Source: Selenomonadales bacterium
GTDB lineage: Bacteria; Bacillota; UBA994
Reading direction: 5' to 3'
DNA: 64,000 nt
Assembly (NCBI GenBank): GCA_018335585.1
Contig: JAGXRZ010000020.1
Location: 248,001 to 312,000, forward strand
Made by a program: the position numbers and the translations under genes. Under the pieces are notes generated by a model. That model ran no database searches. It saw only the letters and a list, made by a program, of their open reading frames with translations, and was not told where the DNA came from. Shown here piece by piece: positions 45,934 through 56,359 of the stretch (the first letter of the stretch is position 1; every line of letters starts with the position of its first letter).

Positions 45934-48726
45934 TTATTGCGGCGCAAGCGCGCGGCGCAAGATATCGAAGCCCAGCACTTCGAGCACTGGTTGCCAGTCC
46001 TCTTGTGACTTTATCTTTATATCTGAGTTAAGAATGTAGTGGCCCATTTTTATGCGCCGAAACAGTTTTTTATTATATGGGTTCTGGCTGTCTGCCTCAT
46101 GCTTCGCCAGTAGGCTCGAGATATAGGAACGGCTCTTTCTGTAGGGCTGTACAACACTGTCCGGCAATGCCCTCATTGCTTCCGCGAGGTAAGCTGCCGT
46201 CAGTGCTCCGTTACGATGGGCTGGGTTACCAATGACAGCCATTAAAAGCACAAGAGCGACCTGAAAGAGAAGAAACTCCCCTTGACGGTTACTTAACTTC
46301 ACTAACTTATCGCCAACACGTAAGCTTACACTCGAGGGGGCTAGCAACTCATGCACCTGATAGACGGTTGCGGGGTCAAGGCCGCGCCCCCTTATAGCTT
46401 GGTGAAGTGAGATTTGCCATGCCGTAAAGCCGCTGTTGTCTGTCAAATCAGCGTTTGCGCCGCCCGAGTGCAGCTCTTTGATGAGGGGAACAACCCCTGT
46501 CCTAGCGGCAAGCATAAGCGGTGTCGCATTGTACTCATTGCGAAAATCAACGCCGTACACAGCACACTGCTTCAATATCTCTTTGTACAAACTGTTTGTA
46601 TACTTTGGAAGCAGGTGCGCGTACAGATTTGCTCTCTGTTGATCATACAACGAGGAGTTAACGAGCAGCCCATAATCACGTTGTGCGAGTATTTGCCGTG
46701 CCTTGGCGTAGTTTTGCCCACTCAGGAAAGCAATTATTGCTGGCGAGTCGTGAAAGAGTGCGTATTCAAAGAGCAGCTTTCTCGGTCTTTGTGGGTTATC
46801 TTTAGCCTGACGAATCTGGTCGGCTAGCTCTACAACTTTCGCCGGAGTAAAAACATCCCAAGGGACAGGCTGCACCTTTAAAATAGATTGCCTTATGCTA
46901 TCGGCTTGTTCCTGCTTGCCCTGCAGCTCTAATCTGCGGGCCTCTGCCTGCCATTCTGCTGTGGTAGACTGCTCAGCATTTATTGCGACTTCTTCCATAG
47001 CCTGACGCAACCCCATTAGACTAAGAATAGGGTGTGCCTCATCGCTCTCGATGATGTACAGCTTCTCTACGGCGCGAGTAACGGCAACGTACAACGAGTT
47101 TATAAAGAACTTGTAGACTTCTAGAGACTTGTCGGTTTTGTCTGCGGCTCGCATGAAATGGAGGTCGCACTCCATGTCCGCTTCGCTTACTCCCCTAACA
47201 ATCTCTTGAAAACTCTGCCGCTCCTCGGAGACGAAGTTAAGTAGGATGACATTTGCATATTCAAGGCCCTTCGCCTCTTGCACGGTGAACAGCAGAGGGG
47301 TTTCAAACCACTTTCGGGCCAAGATCTTGTCCTCACTGCGCATCACAATAACGGCAAACCTAGTAGATCGCCTGATGTTTTTGTTTAGCTCACTCTTGAC
47401 CTTCTGAGTATCCTTTAGAAGCAGCACCTCCCCATCTTTCTCAGAGAGGCTGTCCATCAGATAGGTGCTTTCCTTATCTACTGAACCAAATCGCCGTTGT
47501 TTAATTAGAATAAGTCTATTGGCCAACGTAGTGACCGCCCTAGAATTGCGAAAGTTTGACTGTAAGATGCGTGTCACTCGAGCTGTTTCAAGCTCTGCGC
47601 TGCTTAGGAGCATCGACTTTAAGCGGCTCCACGAGAAAAAGTTCGGATGTACAATTTGGTTAGAGTCGCCACAGAGCATAAACTCACGGGGATTTTTAAG
47701 ACTATTAAGAACAAGCTGGAGCTGTACGTTCGTTACATCTTGGACTTCATCGACCACGACGAAGTCGTATAGTGGCTTCACTTCACGCAGATAATCATAC
47801 GCTATGATATTGGGGTCATACAGGTGATTCTCCCCAAGAAAAACAAGATACTTCTCGAAGAGGTCATAAACCAACTGACGTTCAGTTCCGAGGTAGATCG
47901 ACTGTCGGACCCCGAGGCCGAGATACTCCTCCCGGCCCAAATAGGGGGCATCTAAGGCAGAGCCGGTAATTACGCCGCGAAATTCCTCGTATAGCCGATG
48001 GGCGTCGGCGACTCGCCGCTGCTTCGGAAATCTATATAGCCATTCGGCAAACCGGCTGAAGCTCACCTCCTTGCCTTCCGGGACGCGCATGGTTTCGAGA
48101 TACTCCCTGAAGGAGAGAAAGGACACGTCCTGTTCGCCGTTCTCATAATGATTACTACCATACAGCGCCCTAGCTCGTTCTGCCAGATACTGCGAATGAG
48201 TGACGTAGAGCCCCTGGCCGCGGAACAGCTTTAGTTTCTCAAGTGTGACGATAGTCTTGCCACTGCCTGCCGGCCCAATGATGATAAGCGGACAAATAGC
48301 GCGATATATTATAGACTGGTTAGGATCAAAGGATACAGCTCTTTCTAGGAAGTGAAAGCGTTTCTCTGTCGGGTTAACGTAGCTGACAGATGGTAAGGTG
48401 TCTGTGCTTATTTGCGCTTGGTCATCCAATGGCGGTATTTTTGCCTCGTCAATCTTGGCTCCCCTTAGAAACTTGGACCTGTCGTAGGCATGGTTGAGCA
48501 CTACCTCCAGCATTAGGGCGTAGCGCACTCCCTGATACTGCACTAGCTTAAAGATTAAGCGATTTGCGTCGTCGAGTCTTGCACTGTACAAATCAAAATC
48601 CGCCAACTTCTTGACAGTGGCGGAGCGAAAGTCATCTCTGGCGAGATGACCCGTTACCTTCTCGTACTGACGCTTAACCTTGGTATAGTCAATGTCGATA
48701 TATTCTAGGATTTTCATAGCAGCCAA
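45934..48726 (-). CDS. RelE-like domain, superfamily 1 helicase and ankyrin segment in one protein
   Basis: 930 residues. Residues 1-85 read like a RelE/ParE fold ([28 protein letters not shown]). The helicase core has Walker A GPAGSGKT (151-158), Walker B DEVQD (326-330), GDSNQ (353-357), QSNFRNS (389-395), motif V around [13 protein letters not shown] (483-495) and motif [14 protein letters not shown] (547-558), as in UvrD/Rep-type enzymes. An ankyrin-like segment lies at 731-775; a C-terminal helical region of about 100 residues follows. No antitoxin gene is adjacent. The TTG at 48726 fits AAAGGA 8 bases away better than ATG 48717. Function unknown; genome defence or ribosome/mRNA surveillance are guesses. 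Confidence 0.8.
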   Translation of the reverse strand: MAAMKILEYIDIDYTKVKRQYEKVTGHLARDDFRSATVKKLADFDLYSARLDDANRLIFKLVQYQGVRYALMLEVVLNHAYDRSKFLRGAKIDEAKIPPLDDQAQISTDTLPSVSYVNPTEKRFHFLERAVSFDPNQSIIYRAICPLIIIGPAGSGKTIVTLEKLKLFRGQGLYVTHSQYLAERARALYGSNHYENGEQDVSFLSFREYLETMRVPEGKEVSFSRFAEWLYRFPKQRRVADAHRLYEEFRGVITGSALDAPYLGREEYLGLGVRQSIYLGTERQLVYDLFEKYLVFLGENHLYDPNIIAYDYLREVKPLYDFVVVDEVQDVTNVQLQLVLNSLKNPREFMLCGDSNQIVHPNFFSWSRLKSMLLSSAELETARVTRILQSNFRNSRAVTTLANRLILIKQRRFGSVDKESTYLMDSLSEKDGEVLLLKDTQKVKSELNKNIRRSTRFAVIVMRSEDKILARKWFETPLLFTVQEAKGLEYANVILLNFVSEERQSFQEIVRGVSEADMECDLHFMRAADKTDKSLEVYKFFINSLYVAVTRAVEKLYIIESDEAHPILSLMGLRQAMEEVAINAEQSTTAEWQAEARRLELQGKQEQADSIRQSILKVQPVPWDVFTPAKVVELADQIRQAKDNPQRPRKLLFEYALFHDSPAIIAFLSGQNYAKARQILAQRDYGLLVNSSLYDQQRANLYAHLLPKYTNSLYKEILKQCAVYGVDFRNEYNATPLMLAARTGVVPLIKELHSGGANADLTDNSGFTAWQISLHQAIRGRGLDPATVYQVHELLAPSSVSLRVGDKLVKLSNRQGEFLLFQVALVLLMAVIGNPAHRNGALTAAYLAEAMRALPDSVVQPYRKSRSYISSLLAKHEADSQNPYNKKLFRRIKMGHYILNSDIKIKSQEDWQPVLEVLGFDILRRALAPQ

Positions 48727-48783
48727 GCCCGATATCCTTTCTCTATGGACTCCTTGGACGGCCCCATTGCATCACGGGTCGTG

Positions 48784-48807
48784 ACAAAAAGAACCGTCCC
48801 TTTTGTT
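48784..48807. repeat. Hairpin-family repeat at the rpoD 3' end
   Basis: ACAAAAAGAACCGTCCCTTT extended by TGTTC; arms ACAAAAAG and CTTTTGT. It begins 11 bases after the rpoD stop on the minus strand and gives CTTTTTGT there, so it may end the long operon transcript. Confidence 0.7.
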
Positions 48808-48817
48808 CTCTTTTGTT

Positions 48818-49942
48818 CTACTCCAAAAAGTCCTTGAGCCACTTACTGCGGCTTGGGTGCCGCAATTTGCGTAGCGCTTTGGCCTCGATTTGGCGAATTC
48901 TTTCCCGCGTCACACCAAATTCTTGGCCTACTTCTTCGAGTGTGCGCGAGCGGCCGTCCTCAAGCCCAAAGCGCAGGCGCAGTACCTTTTGTTCGCGCGT
49001 CGTTAGCGTTGAAAGCACTTCGTCTAATTGCTCGCGCAAAAGCGCGAAAGCCGCGGCATCTGCCGGTGCCGGAGCGTCTTCGTCGGGTATGAAGTCGCCC
49101 AGATGCGAATCCTCTTCCTCGCCGATAGGCGTTTCTAGCGATACAGGCTCTTGCGCGATTTTGTGAATCTCGTGCACGCGTTCAACAGGCACGCCCATTT
49201 CCGCCGCGACCTCTTCCGGCGTCGGTTCTCGCCCTAGCTCTTGCAGGAGCTGGCGCGTGATGCGAATCAGCTTGTTAATGGTCTCAACCATGTGCACGGG
49301 AATGCGTATCGTGCGGGCTTGGTCGGCAATAGCGCGGGTAATTGCCTGCCTAATCCACCACGTGGCATAGGTCGAGAACTTGTAACCCTTGCGGTAGTCA
49401 AACTTCTCAACTGCCTTCATCAAGCCGAGATTGCCTTCTTGTATTAAGTCGAGAAAAAGCATGCCGCGTCCTACATACCGCTTGGCAATGGACACGACGA
49501 GGCGCAAGTTGGCCTCTACCAGACGCCGCTTGGCCTCCTCGCTCCCCTCCTCCATGCGCTTAGCTAGGTCGACCTCTTCTTCCGAGGAAAGCAGCGGCAC
49601 GCGTCCAATTTCCTTGAGATACATCCGCACAGGGTCGTCAAGCCGCAAACCGTCGGGAATGCCGATTTCCCCGGTTTCTGCTTCTTCGAGAGGCGCGTCT
49701 GCCTCCGCGCGCACGGTAGAAGTGTCGGGCACGCTAGGGTAGACCGTTTCCATGGCGCTGTTGTCCGCCAAGAGGTCAATTCCTAAGGATGCCAACCCTT
49801 CATAGAATTCGTCGATTTGCTCAGGCTCAAGCTCCACCTCACTGAGGTGTTCGCCAATCTCCTTGTAGGTCAGCACTCCGCGCTTTTTACCGCGCTCTAT
49901 CAGTTCCTTGACCGCCTCAGCCTGAGTCTCTTTCTTGTTCAC
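48818..49942 (-). CDS. rpoD: Primary RNA polymerase sigma factor SigA
   Basis: Main sigma factor, 374 residues. Region 1.1 at the N-terminus ([20 protein letters not shown]), region 1.2 ([16 protein letters not shown]), region 2 with the -10-recognising [17 protein letters not shown], region 3 and region 4 with [30 protein letters not shown]. Its first codons overlap the dnaG stop by 4 bases. End of the rsmE-to-rpoD gene series. Confidence 0.97.
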   Translation of the reverse strand: MNKKETQAEAVKELIERGKKRGVLTYKEIGEHLSEVELEPEQIDEFYEGLASLGIDLLADNSAMETVYPSVPDTSTVRAEADAPLEEAETGEIGIPDGLRLDDPVRMYLKEIGRVPLLSSEEEVDLAKRMEEGSEEAKRRLVEANLRLVVSIAKRYVGRGMLFLDLIQEGNLGLMKAVEKFDYRKGYKFSTYATWWIRQAITRAIADQARTIRIPVHMVETINKLIRITRQLLQELGREPTPEEVAAEMGVPVERVHEIHKIAQEPVSLETPIGEEEDSHLGDFIPDEDAPAPADAAAFALLREQLDEVLSTLTTREQKVLRLRFGLEDGRSRTLEEVGQEFGVTRERIRQIEAKALRKLRHPSRSKWLKDFLE

Positions 49943-51768
49943 GTCCTGTACCCCCTCAACTGGGAAACTTTCTCTCTCTGTGGGACCTTCTTGCGCCGCT
50001 GCAAATCTGCTAGCTGCGCTGCCAGCACCCCGCGAGTTTCCCCTTCTGCCCCCGCTAGGGCATCCTGCAAGCGTGTTATCTCTAGCGTCAAAGCTTGCTC
50101 TTCAATCTTTACAAAACACTCATTCGCCACGTCGAGCACGTTTTCCTCTAAATAATCTACGGTTAACGCAGCGGCAAGTTCGGATTTTAACTCTGGGGCG
50201 AGCTCGTGTGCCAAATGCATGGGGTCATCTTCGGGGCCAAGCTCGCGCGTTAACCACGTCGCCAAGTGCCGATACTTCTCGTCAATAAAACCGACGCGCG
50301 TCCAGAGGTCGAAGAGAGGCTGCCGCGACTCCTCATGTTTCGCCAGGATGTAGAGGAGCATGCGCGCAGCCCTAACCCAACCCGGCAATACCGCCTTTGC
50401 ACCGCCCTTATCAGCCATAGTATGCCGTGCTTTGGAAAGTTTATCCGTCGGCTGCGGCCCTAGGGCTTTTGCCAGCTCCACCAGAAAGGCGTCTTCCGGC
50501 AGCTTGTACAGCCTTACGACTTGCTTGACATACGCATCGCGCTCGAGGGCATTGCTTACCCCGGCTATAACCTTGGCAGCCTCTGCCCCGAAAGCCCCAA
50601 GACCCTGCGGCGTATTCCGGTCATGCTGCTTGGATAGACCGCGAATGCGATACAGCGTGGCGGCTAGGGCCTCGCTGCCTACGGCCGCTAGAAACTGCTC
50701 GCGCCCAAACTTGCGCAGGAACTCGTCTGGGTCTTTGCTATCGGTCAGGGTAGCCACTCTTACCGCTAGCCCTTTTCCGCTTAGCACCTCTATGCCGCGC
50801 AAAGCGGCGTTCTGCCCGGCAACATCTGCATCAAAACAAACGCTAACGGACGAGGTGTAGCGCTTAAGAACTTGGGCGTGTTCTGGTGACAGCGCTGTCC
50901 CAAGCGTAGCAACTACGTTGTCCACGCCGTATTGCCAAGGGGTTATAGCATCCATGTACCCCTCGACGACGATGACAAATCCGGCTTGGGTGATGGCCTT
51001 AGCCGCGCGGTCGAGCCCATAGAGCTCCCGGCCCTTGCTGAACAAAGGGGTTTCGGGGGAGTTCATATACTTGGGTGCGGCGACTTCCTTGGAGTCTCCG
51101 AGAAGCCTGCCGCCAAAGGCAATCACCTGCCCTTGGCGGTTGCGAATGGGAAACATCACGCGGTGGCGAAAGCGGTCGTAAAGGCCCCTCTCTCCCTGTA
51201 CAATCAAACCTAGACGCAACAGCTCGGCTTCCCCGATGCGCTCTGCCGCCGCACGCTCGATAAGCGTGTTCCAAGCTGCTAAGCTGTAGCCTAGCTTAAG
51301 CGAGGTGATTAGGTCAAAACTTAGCCCGCGTTGCACGAGGTAATCTCGCGCTTCGCGTCCTAGGGACTCATTCAGCAGTTGGCGGTGGAATAAATCTGCT
51401 GCCCACGCAGTGACTTTCAGGTCGCGCTCACGCGCCCGCCGCCTGGCCAGCACGTCGGGAGCATCGGTATGCAGCGCGGGTAAAGTAATCCCCGCACGCT
51501 CGGCTAGGTTTTCTAGTGCTTCGGGGAAAGTTAGTTTATTGTGCTCCATGACGAAGCTTAGGACATTGCCCCCCGCCTGGCAGCCAAAGCAGTAGTACAT
51601 CTGCTTCTCTTGATTGACGTTAAAGGATGCTGTCTTCTCGGCATGGAACGGGCATAACCCAAAGAAACTCCTGCCCCGCTTCTCTAGGCGGACATGCTCG
51701 CCTACGACCTGCACTATATCGACGCTATTAACGACACTCTCTACAAGCTCTCGTCCATACTCAGGCAT
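49939..51768 (-). CDS. dnaG: DNA primase
   Basis: Makes RNA primers for replication. 609 residues: CHC2 zinc domain with C39, H42, C60, C63; Toprim core with VEGYMDAI and [13 protein letters not shown]-terminal helicase-binding helical domain. Coupled to rpoD in the classic rpsU-dnaG-rpoD macromolecular synthesis order, though rpsU is 10 kb away here. Confidence 0.96.
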   Translation of the reverse strand: MPEYGRELVESVVNSVDIVQVVGEHVRLEKRGRSFFGLCPFHAEKTASFNVNQEKQMYYCFGCQAGGNVLSFVMEHNKLTFPEALENLAERAGITLPALHTDAPDVLARRRARERDLKVTAWAADLFHRQLLNESLGREARDYLVQRGLSFDLITSLKLGYSLAAWNTLIERAAAERIGEAELLRLGLIVQGERGLYDRFRHRVMFPIRNRQGQVIAFGGRLLGDSKEVAAPKYMNSPETPLFSKGRELYGLDRAAKAITQAGFVIVVEGYMDAITPWQYGVDNVVATLGTALSPEHAQVLKRYTSSVSVCFDADVAGQNAALRGIEVLSGKGLAVRVATLTDSKDPDEFLRKFGREQFLAAVGSEALAATLYRIRGLSKQHDRNTPQGLGAFGAEAAKVIAGVSNALERDAYVKQVVRLYKLPEDAFLVELAKALGPQPTDKLSKARHTMADKGGAKAVLPGWVRAARMLLYILAKHEESRQPLFDLWTRVGFIDEKYRHLATWLTRELGPEDDPMHLAHELAPELKSELAAALTVDYLEENVLDVANECFVKIEEQALTLEITRLQDALAGAEGETRGVLAAQLADLQRRKKVPQREKVSQLRGYRT

Positions 51769-51792
51769 CGGCTCCCACCTTACTTTTCGGCG

Positions 51793-52608
51793 CTAGTCTC
51801 CTAGTTTATCCCGGCGATTATAGTAGTCAATAATCTTAGAGGCTGTCTCCTCGACTGCCCGTTTGGTGACGTCGATAATGCGGCAGCCGGCAGCCCGCAT
51901 AATGCCTTCCCCGTATCTAAGCTCCTCGTTAATGCGCTCGAAGCTGGCGTAGCTGGCATTACTGGCTAACCCGAGTGCCTTTAGGCGCTCCTGGCGAATG
52001 GACTGCAGTTCCTCGGCGCGAATCGTCAAGCCAAAGATGCGGTCGCGCGGTACAAGGTAGATTTCGTCCGGCGGATTGACTTCTGGAACAAGCGGCACAT
52101 TCGCCACCCTATAGCCGCGGTGTGCTAGGTACATACTGAGCGGGGTCTTAGACGTACGGGAGACGCCAAGCAGCACGATTTCTGCTTTGAGCAGGCCGCG
52201 CGGGTCCTTGCCGTCATCGTACTTGACCGCAAACTCCACCGCCTCTACCTCGCGGAAATACTCCTCGTCTAGTTGGTAGATTAGCCCGGGCTGAAGCTTT
52301 GGCTGAGTTTCGCAAATAGTCGAGAACCCGTCCATCATCGGCCCCAAAATGTCTATCGCGGCAATCCCCTCCGCCCGGCAACGTGCATTGATGTGGGCCC
52401 GAAACTCAGGCAACACCAAAGTGTGCACCACCAGCGCGCGCAAACCTCTCGCTTCGTCTACCACTTCATCTAATGCCTCGCGCCCGGCGACGTATGAGAT
52501 GCGGCGAAAATCCATGTCGTTGCCGAACTGGCTGGCAGCCGCATGGGCCACGCGATGTGCCGTCTCGCCCAGAGAATCTGAAACTACAAAAACAACAACC
52601 TTGCTCAC
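51793..52608 (-). CDS. Pyruvate, phosphate dikinase regulatory protein (PDRP, DUF299)
   Basis: Bifunctional kinase/pyrophosphorylase that switches PPDK (or PEP synthase) off and on by ADP-dependent phosphorylation of a threonine. 271 residues; VVFVVSDSLGETAHRVA at the N-terminus and the P-loop-like LGVSRTSKTPLSMYLA in the middle are family hallmarks. GTG start at 52608 with AAGGAGGACAAAA just before. Implies a PPDK gene elsewhere in the genome. Confidence 0.94.
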   Translation of the reverse strand: MSKVVVFVVSDSLGETAHRVAHAAASQFGNDMDFRRISYVAGREALDEVVDEARGLRALVVHTLVLPEFRAHINARCRAEGIAAIDILGPMMDGFSTICETQPKLQPGLIYQLDEEYFREVEAVEFAVKYDDGKDPRGLLKAEIVLLGVSRTSKTPLSMYLAHRGYRVANVPLVPEVNPPDEIYLVPRDRIFGLTIRAEELQSIRQERLKALGLASNASYASFERINEELRYGEGIMRAAGCRIIDVTKRAVEETASKIIDYYNRRDKLGD

Positions 52609-52619
52609 TTTTGTCCTCC

Positions 52620-53381
52620 TTAATCGCCTCTCTTGCCGGCTGTGCGTATGGCGCACAAAAAGGCATGACTGGCCGGGCGTTTCTCAAGTTTGGCCATCAC
52701 GACGCTGTCGAGCACCGCAGCCACTTCCCTCTCTCCCGCCACAGGGGCGCACAAACCTTCCACTGCTCGCCAGTCTCTATCCCGTAACTTGCAGAGCAAG
52801 TTATGCGCCGCAGTGCTTACCTTAACCTGCTTGCCCCGCATCTCACCTTGACTACACTTCCGACACGGGAAACCGGGGACATCCGGGACCAAATATTCGC
52901 CGGCGGGACCGGCGCAATGCGGACATAAACTTAACTCCAAACCAAACCCAAGTCGTGCTAATAGCCGGAGCTCAAAAAATGCCAGCAACAGCTCGCGGTG
53001 CTCGGTGTGGCTCAGGATGTGCAGGCAAGCGATAGCTAGACTCAACACGTCGTCGTGCGGCTCGGCGTCTACAAGTGAGCTATCTACAAGCTCAAGCATG
53101 TATAGAGCGTAGGCTAGGCTATCGAGGTCTTCTCGGAGCGAGCGAAAACTCTCCAACGGTTCAGCTTGGCTTAAGGTGGGGAGACTCCGCCCGACATAGG
53201 CCGTGAACCGCAGGTGAGTGAGCGGTTGTGTTACGGAGGCATAGCGGCTTTGCACTTTCCTGGCACCTTTGGCTACCGCTCGCAGCTTGCCCATGCCTGC
53301 CGCCAACACGACAACTAGCCTATCCCATTCGCCGAGATTACTGGTCCTAAGTATCAGCCCCTCACCCTTGACTTGCGGCAT
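52620..53381 (-). CDS. recO: DNA repair protein RecO
   Basis: Helps RecA load on SSB-coated DNA in RecF-pathway repair. 253 residues: N-terminal OB fold (VKGEGLILRTSNLGEWDRLVVVL), helical middle and a zinc cluster (CPHC...CRKC; residues around 165-190). I use the ATG at 53381, which overlaps the deoC end by 20 bases, since the longer frame merely re-reads deoC. Confidence 0.93.
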   Translation of the reverse strand: MPQVKGEGLILRTSNLGEWDRLVVVLAAGMGKLRAVAKGARKVQSRYASVTQPLTHLRFTAYVGRSLPTLSQAEPLESFRSLREDLDSLAYALYMLELVDSSLVDAEPHDDVLSLAIACLHILSHTEHRELLLAFFELRLLARLGFGLELSLCPHCAGPAGEYLVPDVPGFPCRKCSQGEMRGKQVKVSTAAHNLLCKLRDRDWRAVEGLCAPVAGEREVAAVLDSVVMAKLEKRPASHAFLCAIRTAGKRGD

Positions 53382-54048
53382 GCCTAGACTTACACTCTTC
53401 CACAATCGACACACCCGAGCTAGTTCCAATGCGAGTAGCCCCCGCCGCTAGCATAGCCAGAGCAAGGTCTAGGTTGCGCACGCCGCCTGAGGCCTTTACG
53501 CCGAGTTTTGCACCCACGGCTTGGCGCATCAGCGCCACATCGGCCACCGTCGCGCCCCCGGGACCAAACCCTGTCGATGTCTTAACAAACCCGGCCCCCG
53601 CGGCGACAGACATTTCACATACCTTAATTTTCTCGGAGTCGTTTAGGAGCGCGGCTTCGAGAATCACCTTAACAACTGCCTGCCCTGCCGCGTCTACAAC
53701 TGCGCGTATATCTTCGAGAACGGCTTGCAGCATCCCTGCCTTAAGCCACCCGATGTTAATGACCATGTCGATTTCCGTCGCGCCTTGACGCACAGCCTCC
53801 CGCGTTTCTTCACACTTGGCAAACGTAGATGCCGCGCCAAGCGGGAAGCCCACTACACTCGCTATGCCGACCTCTGCCTGTACCAGTTGCTTTACCATCG
53901 GTATGTAGCATGAGTTGACGCACACAGCCGCAAAGTTGTACTTAACCGCCTCTTCACAGAGCTTTTTGATGTCGCTAGGCAGCGCATCTGCCTTGAGTAC
54001 GGTATGGTCAATGTATCGTGCCAACTGCTTAGAATCCATTTGTATCAC
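53362..54048 (-). CDS. deoC: Deoxyribose-phosphate aldolase
   Basis: Cleaves 2-deoxyribose 5-phosphate to glyceraldehyde 3-phosphate and acetaldehyde in nucleoside breakdown. 228 residues; Schiff-base lysine in VKTSTGFGPGGAT, second lysine in VKASGGVRN, and DHTVLKAD near the N-terminus. Overlaps the era stop by 4 bases. With cdd it forms a nucleoside-salvage pair inside the core operon. Confidence 0.96.
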   Translation of the reverse strand: MIQMDSKQLARYIDHTVLKADALPSDIKKLCEEAVKYNFAAVCVNSCYIPMVKQLVQAEVGIASVVGFPLGAASTFAKCEETREAVRQGATEIDMVINIGWLKAGMLQAVLEDIRAVVDAAGQAVVKVILEAALLNDSEKIKVCEMSVAAGAGFVKTSTGFGPGGATVADVALMRQAVGAKLGVKASGGVRNLDLALAMLAAGATRIGTSSGVSIVEECKSRHAASQG

Positions 54049-54935
54049 TGCCTCTCTCTTTCATACCCTAGGTGCCTTAGTTCATGCTCCTTCTGTCGCC
54101 AGTCCTTGCGCACTTTCACCCACAGCGCTAGGTGAATCTGACTGCCGAGGAGGCTTTCGATGTCTTGTCTGGCGGCTGTGCCTATGGCCTTGAGCATTGA
54201 CCCTGTCTTGCCGATAATTATCCCCTTCTGCGACTCCCTTTCCACATAGACGGTAGCGGTTACGTGCACTATGTCACCCTGCTCTTTCATGCTTTCCACC
54301 ACCACAGCCGTGGAATGCGGGATTTCGTCGCGCGTAAACTCCAGCACTTTTTCTCGCACAATCTCTGCCGCGACAAAGCGCTCGGGTTGGTCAATAATCA
54401 TGTCTTCCGGATAGTACTGCGGCCCCTCCGGCAAAGTGCTGCGCAAGTGCTCTAAGAGCTCCGGCACCCGCTCGCCTGTCGCGGCGGACACACTGAATGT
54501 CGCCTTAAAGTCGTGCAGCGCGCGGAATGCGTCCTGCGTGTTTTCGATACTCGCAGGCGTCGCGGTATCGGCCTTGTTTACGATTAGGACTACCGACGCC
54601 GCCTGAGGGAGCTTAGCAATGATTTCCTTCTCTATGGAGCCGACGCGCGCAGTGGGCTCTACGACAAGCCAGATTTCATCTACTTCGGCTAGTGCGGTAA
54701 GCGCGTTTGCCACCAACTGCTCGCCCAAACGATGATGCGGCTTGTGGATGCCCGGTGTGTCAAGAAAAACAGCCTGCAGGCCCGGCTCGGTGTAGATGCA
54801 GCGAATCTTGTTGCGTGTTGTTTGCGGTTTGTCGCTGACAATGAGAATTTTCTCCCCTAGAACGCAGTTTAGCAGTGTGGATTTCCCCACATTTGGGCGT
54901 CCGACTACGGCAATAAACCCTGATTTATGCGTCAC
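54045..54935 (-). CDS. era: GTPase Era
   Basis: Essential GTPase for 16S rRNA maturation and 30S assembly. 296 residues; G1 GRPNVGKST, G3 DTPG, G4 NKAD, and a C-terminal KH domain with GIIIGKTGSMLKAIG. The GTG at 54935 follows AAGGAGGACCGAC and gives the family N-terminus (THKSGFIAVVGR); the longer frame is out-of-frame cdd. Overlaps cdd by 11 bases. Confidence 0.96.
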   Translation of the reverse strand: MTHKSGFIAVVGRPNVGKSTLLNCVLGEKILIVSDKPQTTRNKIRCIYTEPGLQAVFLDTPGIHKPHHRLGEQLVANALTALAEVDEIWLVVEPTARVGSIEKEIIAKLPQAASVVLIVNKADTATPASIENTQDAFRALHDFKATFSVSAATGERVPELLEHLRSTLPEGPQYYPEDMIIDQPERFVAAEIVREKVLEFTRDEIPHSTAVVVESMKEQGDIVHVTATVYVERESQKGIIIGKTGSMLKAIGTAARQDIESLLGSQIHLALWVKVRKDWRQKEHELRHLGYERERQ

Positions 54936-55338
54936 GTCGGTCCTCCTTGAGAAAGTCCGGCCCAAACGAATCTGGCAGGAGCTTGGCGAGAGTTGTGTCA
55001 CGCACAGTGCCGTCGGCGGCGACCAAGATAACAGCCATGTCGTCCGCAAACTCCCGCAGCACCTGTCGACAGGCGCCACAGGGCGAGGGCGCTCCTTCCT
55101 CTACCGCTATGGCTACGGCTTCGATGCTCCGCGCTCCGTCACTTACCGCTGCCATGACAGCGGCTCGCTCGGCGCACATCGTCAGGCCATAGGACGCGTT
55201 TTCTACATTTACCCCACTGTAAATCCTACCAGCGGACATCACAGCAGCCCCCACCTTATAGCCCGAATAGGGGGCATAGGCCCGGCGGCAGACGGCCTTA
55301 GCGACATCAATTAACTGCTGACGTAACTCTTGGTGCAC
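54925..55338 (-). CDS. cdd: Cytidine deaminase
   Basis: Deaminates cytidine and deoxycytidine. 137 residues with the zinc and catalytic motifs CAERAA and PCGACRQ and YAPYSGYKVGAAV. GTG start at 55338 has GAGGAGGAAGAAA before it. Overlaps the DUF502 gene end by 32 bases. Confidence 0.95.
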   Translation of the reverse strand: MHQELRQQLIDVAKAVCRRAYAPYSGYKVGAAVMSAGRIYSGVNVENASYGLTMCAERAAVMAAVSDGARSIEAVAIAVEEGAPSPCGACRQVLREFADDMAVILVAADGTVRDTTLAKLLPDSFGPDFLKEDRRDA

Positions 55339-55975
55339 TTTCTTCCTCCTCTGGCTTAGCCTGTCGCACAGCACGTTCGTTAGGTCGGTAAACACCACCT
55401 GAGACAATCAGCTTTAGGCCGTCGTCGACTGGCATAGCCAACACTTGGACTTCCTGTTTAGGCACTAAGACTAGCATACCAGATGTAGGGTTAGGCGTTG
55501 TAGGAACAAACACGGCCACGAGCTCGCCCGCAAGCGAGAACACATCGCCGCTGAGCTCGCCTGTAAGAAAACCAAGCACATAAATGCCTTTCCGCGGATA
55601 CTCAATCAATACAACCTGCCGAAAGGCCGACTTGCCTTGTGCCAAGAAGGCGTCGACTATTTGTTTGGTCGAATTGTATATGCTGCGGGCAATAGGCACC
55701 CCTAGGAAAAACCTGTCCCAGTAACCGATAGCGCGGCGCCCGATTACATTAGTGGTCACCATCCCTATGACTACCACGGTTACAGCCGTGACTACCAGGC
55801 CGCTCCCCGGAATTACCGCCAAGAGAGGTCCTATGGCCGGGACGTAGAACAGGAGGCGCGAAAGCAATCCGTCAAAAAATCGCGATAAAACAACCAGCGT
55901 GTAAACCGTGACTGCTGCCGGCAAGATGACAATTAACCCGGCTAGGAAGTAGGTCTTAAGTCTATTCACTTGCAC
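55307..55975 (-). CDS. DUF502 family membrane protein
   Basis: 222 residues, two N-terminal transmembrane helices (residues about 8-30 and 50-75) then a soluble domain with YPRKGIYVLGFLTGE and FVPTTPNPTSGMLVLVP, both family hallmarks. Function unknown. The C-terminal tail is charged and overlaps cdd. Confidence 0.9.
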   Translation of the reverse strand: MQVNRLKTYFLAGLIVILPAAVTVYTLVVLSRFFDGLLSRLLFYVPAIGPLLAVIPGSGLVVTAVTVVVIGMVTTNVIGRRAIGYWDRFFLGVPIARSIYNSTKQIVDAFLAQGKSAFRQVVLIEYPRKGIYVLGFLTGELSGDVFSLAGELVAVFVPTTPNPTSGMLVLVPKQEVQVLAMPVDDGLKLIVSGGVYRPNERAVRQAKPEEEESAPRVTSAVN

Positions 55976-55984
55976 ATCTCCTCC

Positions 55985-56359
55985 CTAGGCCCCAAAGAAT
56001 GCAGACAATAGTTTAGGCAAAAGAACAAGCAGTCCTACCAAAGTAGCCACGACAGAAGCTACCAGCACACCGGCAGCGGCAAGATTCTTAGCCTGTGCGG
56101 CCAGTTCGTTTTCATGCGGCTCGGCAAGGTCGACTGCTCTTTCCACAGCCGAGTTTAGTAGCTCGAGCCCTATTACTGCCCCCGCCGCCAACAACAAGAC
56201 TGCCCACTCCAAGGCGTTAAGCCCCACTACCAGGCTGACAGCGCATAAGAGCCCAAGCGCCGTAAAGTGTATGCGCATATTGCGCTCTTCCCTAAGCGCG
56301 GTCCTTAGCCCAACAGTTGCGTCACGAAAACTATCGCGCAGTGTATGTGGTCTCTTCAC
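55985..56359 (-). CDS. dgkA: Undecaprenol/diacylglycerol kinase
   Basis: Small membrane kinase, 124 residues, three helices. N-terminal SFRDATVGLRTALREERNMRIH and the catalytic ELLNSAVERAVDL are the family motifs. Gram-positive members phosphorylate undecaprenol for cell-wall lipid carrier recycling. Overlaps ybeY by 4 bases. Confidence 0.92.
   Translation of the reverse strand: MKRPHTLRDSFRDATVGLRTALREERNMRIHFTALGLLCAVSLVVGLNALEWAVLLLAAGAVIGLELLNSAVERAVDLAEPHENELAAQAKNLAAAGVLVASVVATLVGLLVLLPKLLSAFFGA

Noticed and set aside
53382-53429. Longer RecO reading back into deoC
   Set aside because: The added residues are deoC in another frame; the family N-terminus begins at the ATG 53381.
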